Shown here in pieces: positions 4,958 to 5,441 of a stretch of 5,441 nt of DNA. Positions within the stretch are counted from its first letter, which is position 1, and every line of letters begins with the position of its first letter. The translations under genes and the position numbers were made by a program. Source of the stretch: Flavipsychrobacter sp. (GTDB lineage: Bacteria; Bacteroidota; Bacteroidia; Chitinophagales; Chitinophagaceae); contig JAJNBR010000214.1 of assembly GCA_021156265.1 (NCBI GenBank), forward strand, positions 1 through 5,441. The letters run 5' to 3'. The notes under the pieces were generated by a model, which saw only the letters and a list, made by a program, of their open reading frames with translations, did no database searches and was not told the origin of the DNA.

Positions 4958-5185
4958 TCGAAATTTCTTAGCCATTGCCTTGATCTCGTCCTCAAGGGGC
5001 TTCAGCTTTTCCGGTAATCTTACAGGGATCCATTCATCCTTTAAAAGTTCCAGCTTAAAGGGCTGAACGTCATGGTGATTCAAGACCGTCACCTCAAACT
5101 CTGTAATTGTCGGTGTTTTAGCTTCAAACTTGATTGCAGCAGGTCCATGCTCGGTATCAGTGGTGTAAAAAAAAGTGTACGCCAT
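4952..5185 (-). CDS. Small hypothetical cytoplasmic protein
   Basis: The 77-residue product starts MAYTFFYTTDTEHGPAAIKF and has no signal peptide or membrane segment. Residues 1-56 look like a small antiparallel beta structure (alternating strands AAIKFEAK, TEFEVTVLNH, FKLELLKDEWIPVRL). The C-terminus (LPEKLKPLEDEIKAMAKKFRR) is a basic amphipathic helix. I do not recognise the family. The start at 5183-5185 is the first ATG after a perfect TACCTTTG -7 box on the same strand, giving a leader of about 25-30 bases. It is the first gene of a possible two-gene unit with the 4671-4922 gene and is divergent from the gene starting at 5285, with which it shares the 99-base region 5186-5284. Confidence 0.8.
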   Translation of the reverse strand: MAYTFFYTTDTEHGPAAIKFEAKTPTITEFEVTVLNHHDVQPFKLELLKDEWIPVRLPEKLKPLEDEIKAMAKKFRR

Positions 5186-5216
5186 GCTTCACGGGATCAT
5201 TTTGGTTAAGGAGGCG

Positions 5217-5224
5217 CAAAGGTA
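5217..5224 (-). promoter_or_regulatory. Perfect TAnnTTTG -7 box before the 4952-5185 gene
   Basis: TACCTTTG on the minus strand matches the consensus exactly, 31 bases before the start codon. No clear TTG lies at the -33 position. Confidence 0.5.
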
Positions 5225-5232
5225 TGAAAATA

Positions 5233-5265
5233 TTGTATTTATATGACTTAAAGTCCTTAATTTTG
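5233..5265 (+). promoter_or_regulatory. Candidate promoter for the gene at 5285
   Basis: TTG at 5233-5235 (-33) and TAATTTTG at 5258-5265 (-7, exact TAnnTTTG) are separated by 22 bases, slightly longer than the usual 19-21. The -7 box ends 19 bases before the ATG. Together with the opposing box at 5217-5224, this region carries divergent promoters. Confidence 0.5.
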
Positions 5266-5284
5266 CAAAAATTTTTGAACCACC

Positions 5285-5441
5285 ATGAGAGAGATTAACG
5301 TCTATTCAGACCGATTAGCGGGCATAGAAAAAGAGCAGGAACAGAAAGATTTTTTCATCCAGGCAGATCCCGCCCAATTTGATCCTTACGAAATACGCAG
5401 CTGGTCTTCGAAAGAGGTCACCAATAAAGTTGAAGAAGAGG
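5285..5441 (+). CDS. 5' end of an unrecognised gene (runs off right edge)
   Basis: The frame is open from ATG 5285 to the window edge, giving 52 residues. It starts MREINVYSDRLAGIEKEQEQ and continues KDFFIQADPAQFDPYEIRSW (21-40), then SSKEVTNKVEEE. The segment is hydrophilic and probably helical at first, without a signal peptide or membrane helix, so the protein is likely cytoplasmic. I do not recognise the family from this fragment. The reading frame is supported by an exact -7 promoter box 19 bases upstream and by sensible amino-acid composition. No Shine-Dalgarno sequence is seen before the ATG (leader ends TTTTTGAACCACC). Confidence 0.75.
   Translation, partial: MREINVYSDRLAGIEKEQEQKDFFIQADPAQFDPYEIRSWSSKEVTNKVEEE

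Noticed and set aside
5208..5298. AAGGAGG (5208-5214) followed 9 bases later by a 24-residue frame from ATG 5224
   Set aside because: It looks like a leader peptide with a strong Shine-Dalgarno, but it lies upstream of the candidate promoter at 5233-5265, its codons cross that promoter, and such Shine-Dalgarno sites are rarely used in this phylum. Probably chance.

Overview
The window looks like chromosomal DNA of a Bacteroidota bacterium, perhaps of the Chitinophagaceae/Sphingobacteriales type; the rank below phylum is a guess. The evidence is several TAnnTTTG-type -7 promoter boxes placed close to start codons, the near absence of Shine-Dalgarno sequences before genes, two probable lipoproteins of unknown function, and small proteins of a kind common in that phylum. 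Genes are densely packed and alternate in strand. No insertion sequence, CRISPR array, phage gene or restriction/defence gene was seen, so this reads as an ordinary housekeeping and envelope region.

Layout. Positions 1-459 (minus) hold the N-terminal half of a diacylglycerol kinase-like lipid kinase that runs off the left edge. It is divergent from surE (538-1269, plus), a 5'/3'-nucleotidase ended by a strong bidirectional terminator (1291-1323). Next come a region with interleaved inverted repeats (1435-1485), a 64-residue lysine/asparagine-rich disordered small protein (1497-1691, plus) and a 49-residue single-pass membrane microprotein (1688-1837, minus); the last two genes are convergent and overlap by 4 bases. 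A probable lipoprotein (1918-2349, plus) abuts tail to tail a second lipoprotein with a probable NTF2-like C-terminal domain (2350-3087, minus). A PAP2-family phosphatase (3188-4087, plus) follows and ends at a perfect 13-bp hairpin terminator.

The right part holds a two-helix membrane protein (4165-4446, minus) with a perfect 14-bp palindrome in its promoter region, a tRNA-Gly with anticodon CCC (4590-4662, plus), and two small unrecognised minus-strand genes (4671-4922 and 4952-5185) that may be co-transcribed. At the right edge is the 5' end of an unrecognised plus-strand gene starting at 5285.

The genes do not form one pathway. A loose envelope/lipid theme exists (lipid kinase, PAP2 phosphatase, lipoproteins, small membrane proteins), but the strand alternation argues against a single operon. 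Only the 4952-5185 / 4671-4922 pair looks like a possible operon. No stretch over 300 bases lacks a gene; the longest gap is 1270-1496, with the terminator at its left and the inverted repeats at its right, and nothing recognisable in about 1324-1434. I did not find a convincing new multi-gene system. The most interesting items are the 14-bp palindrome at 4471-4484, the interleaved inverted repeats at 1435-1485, and the overlapping pair of small genes at 1497-1837.
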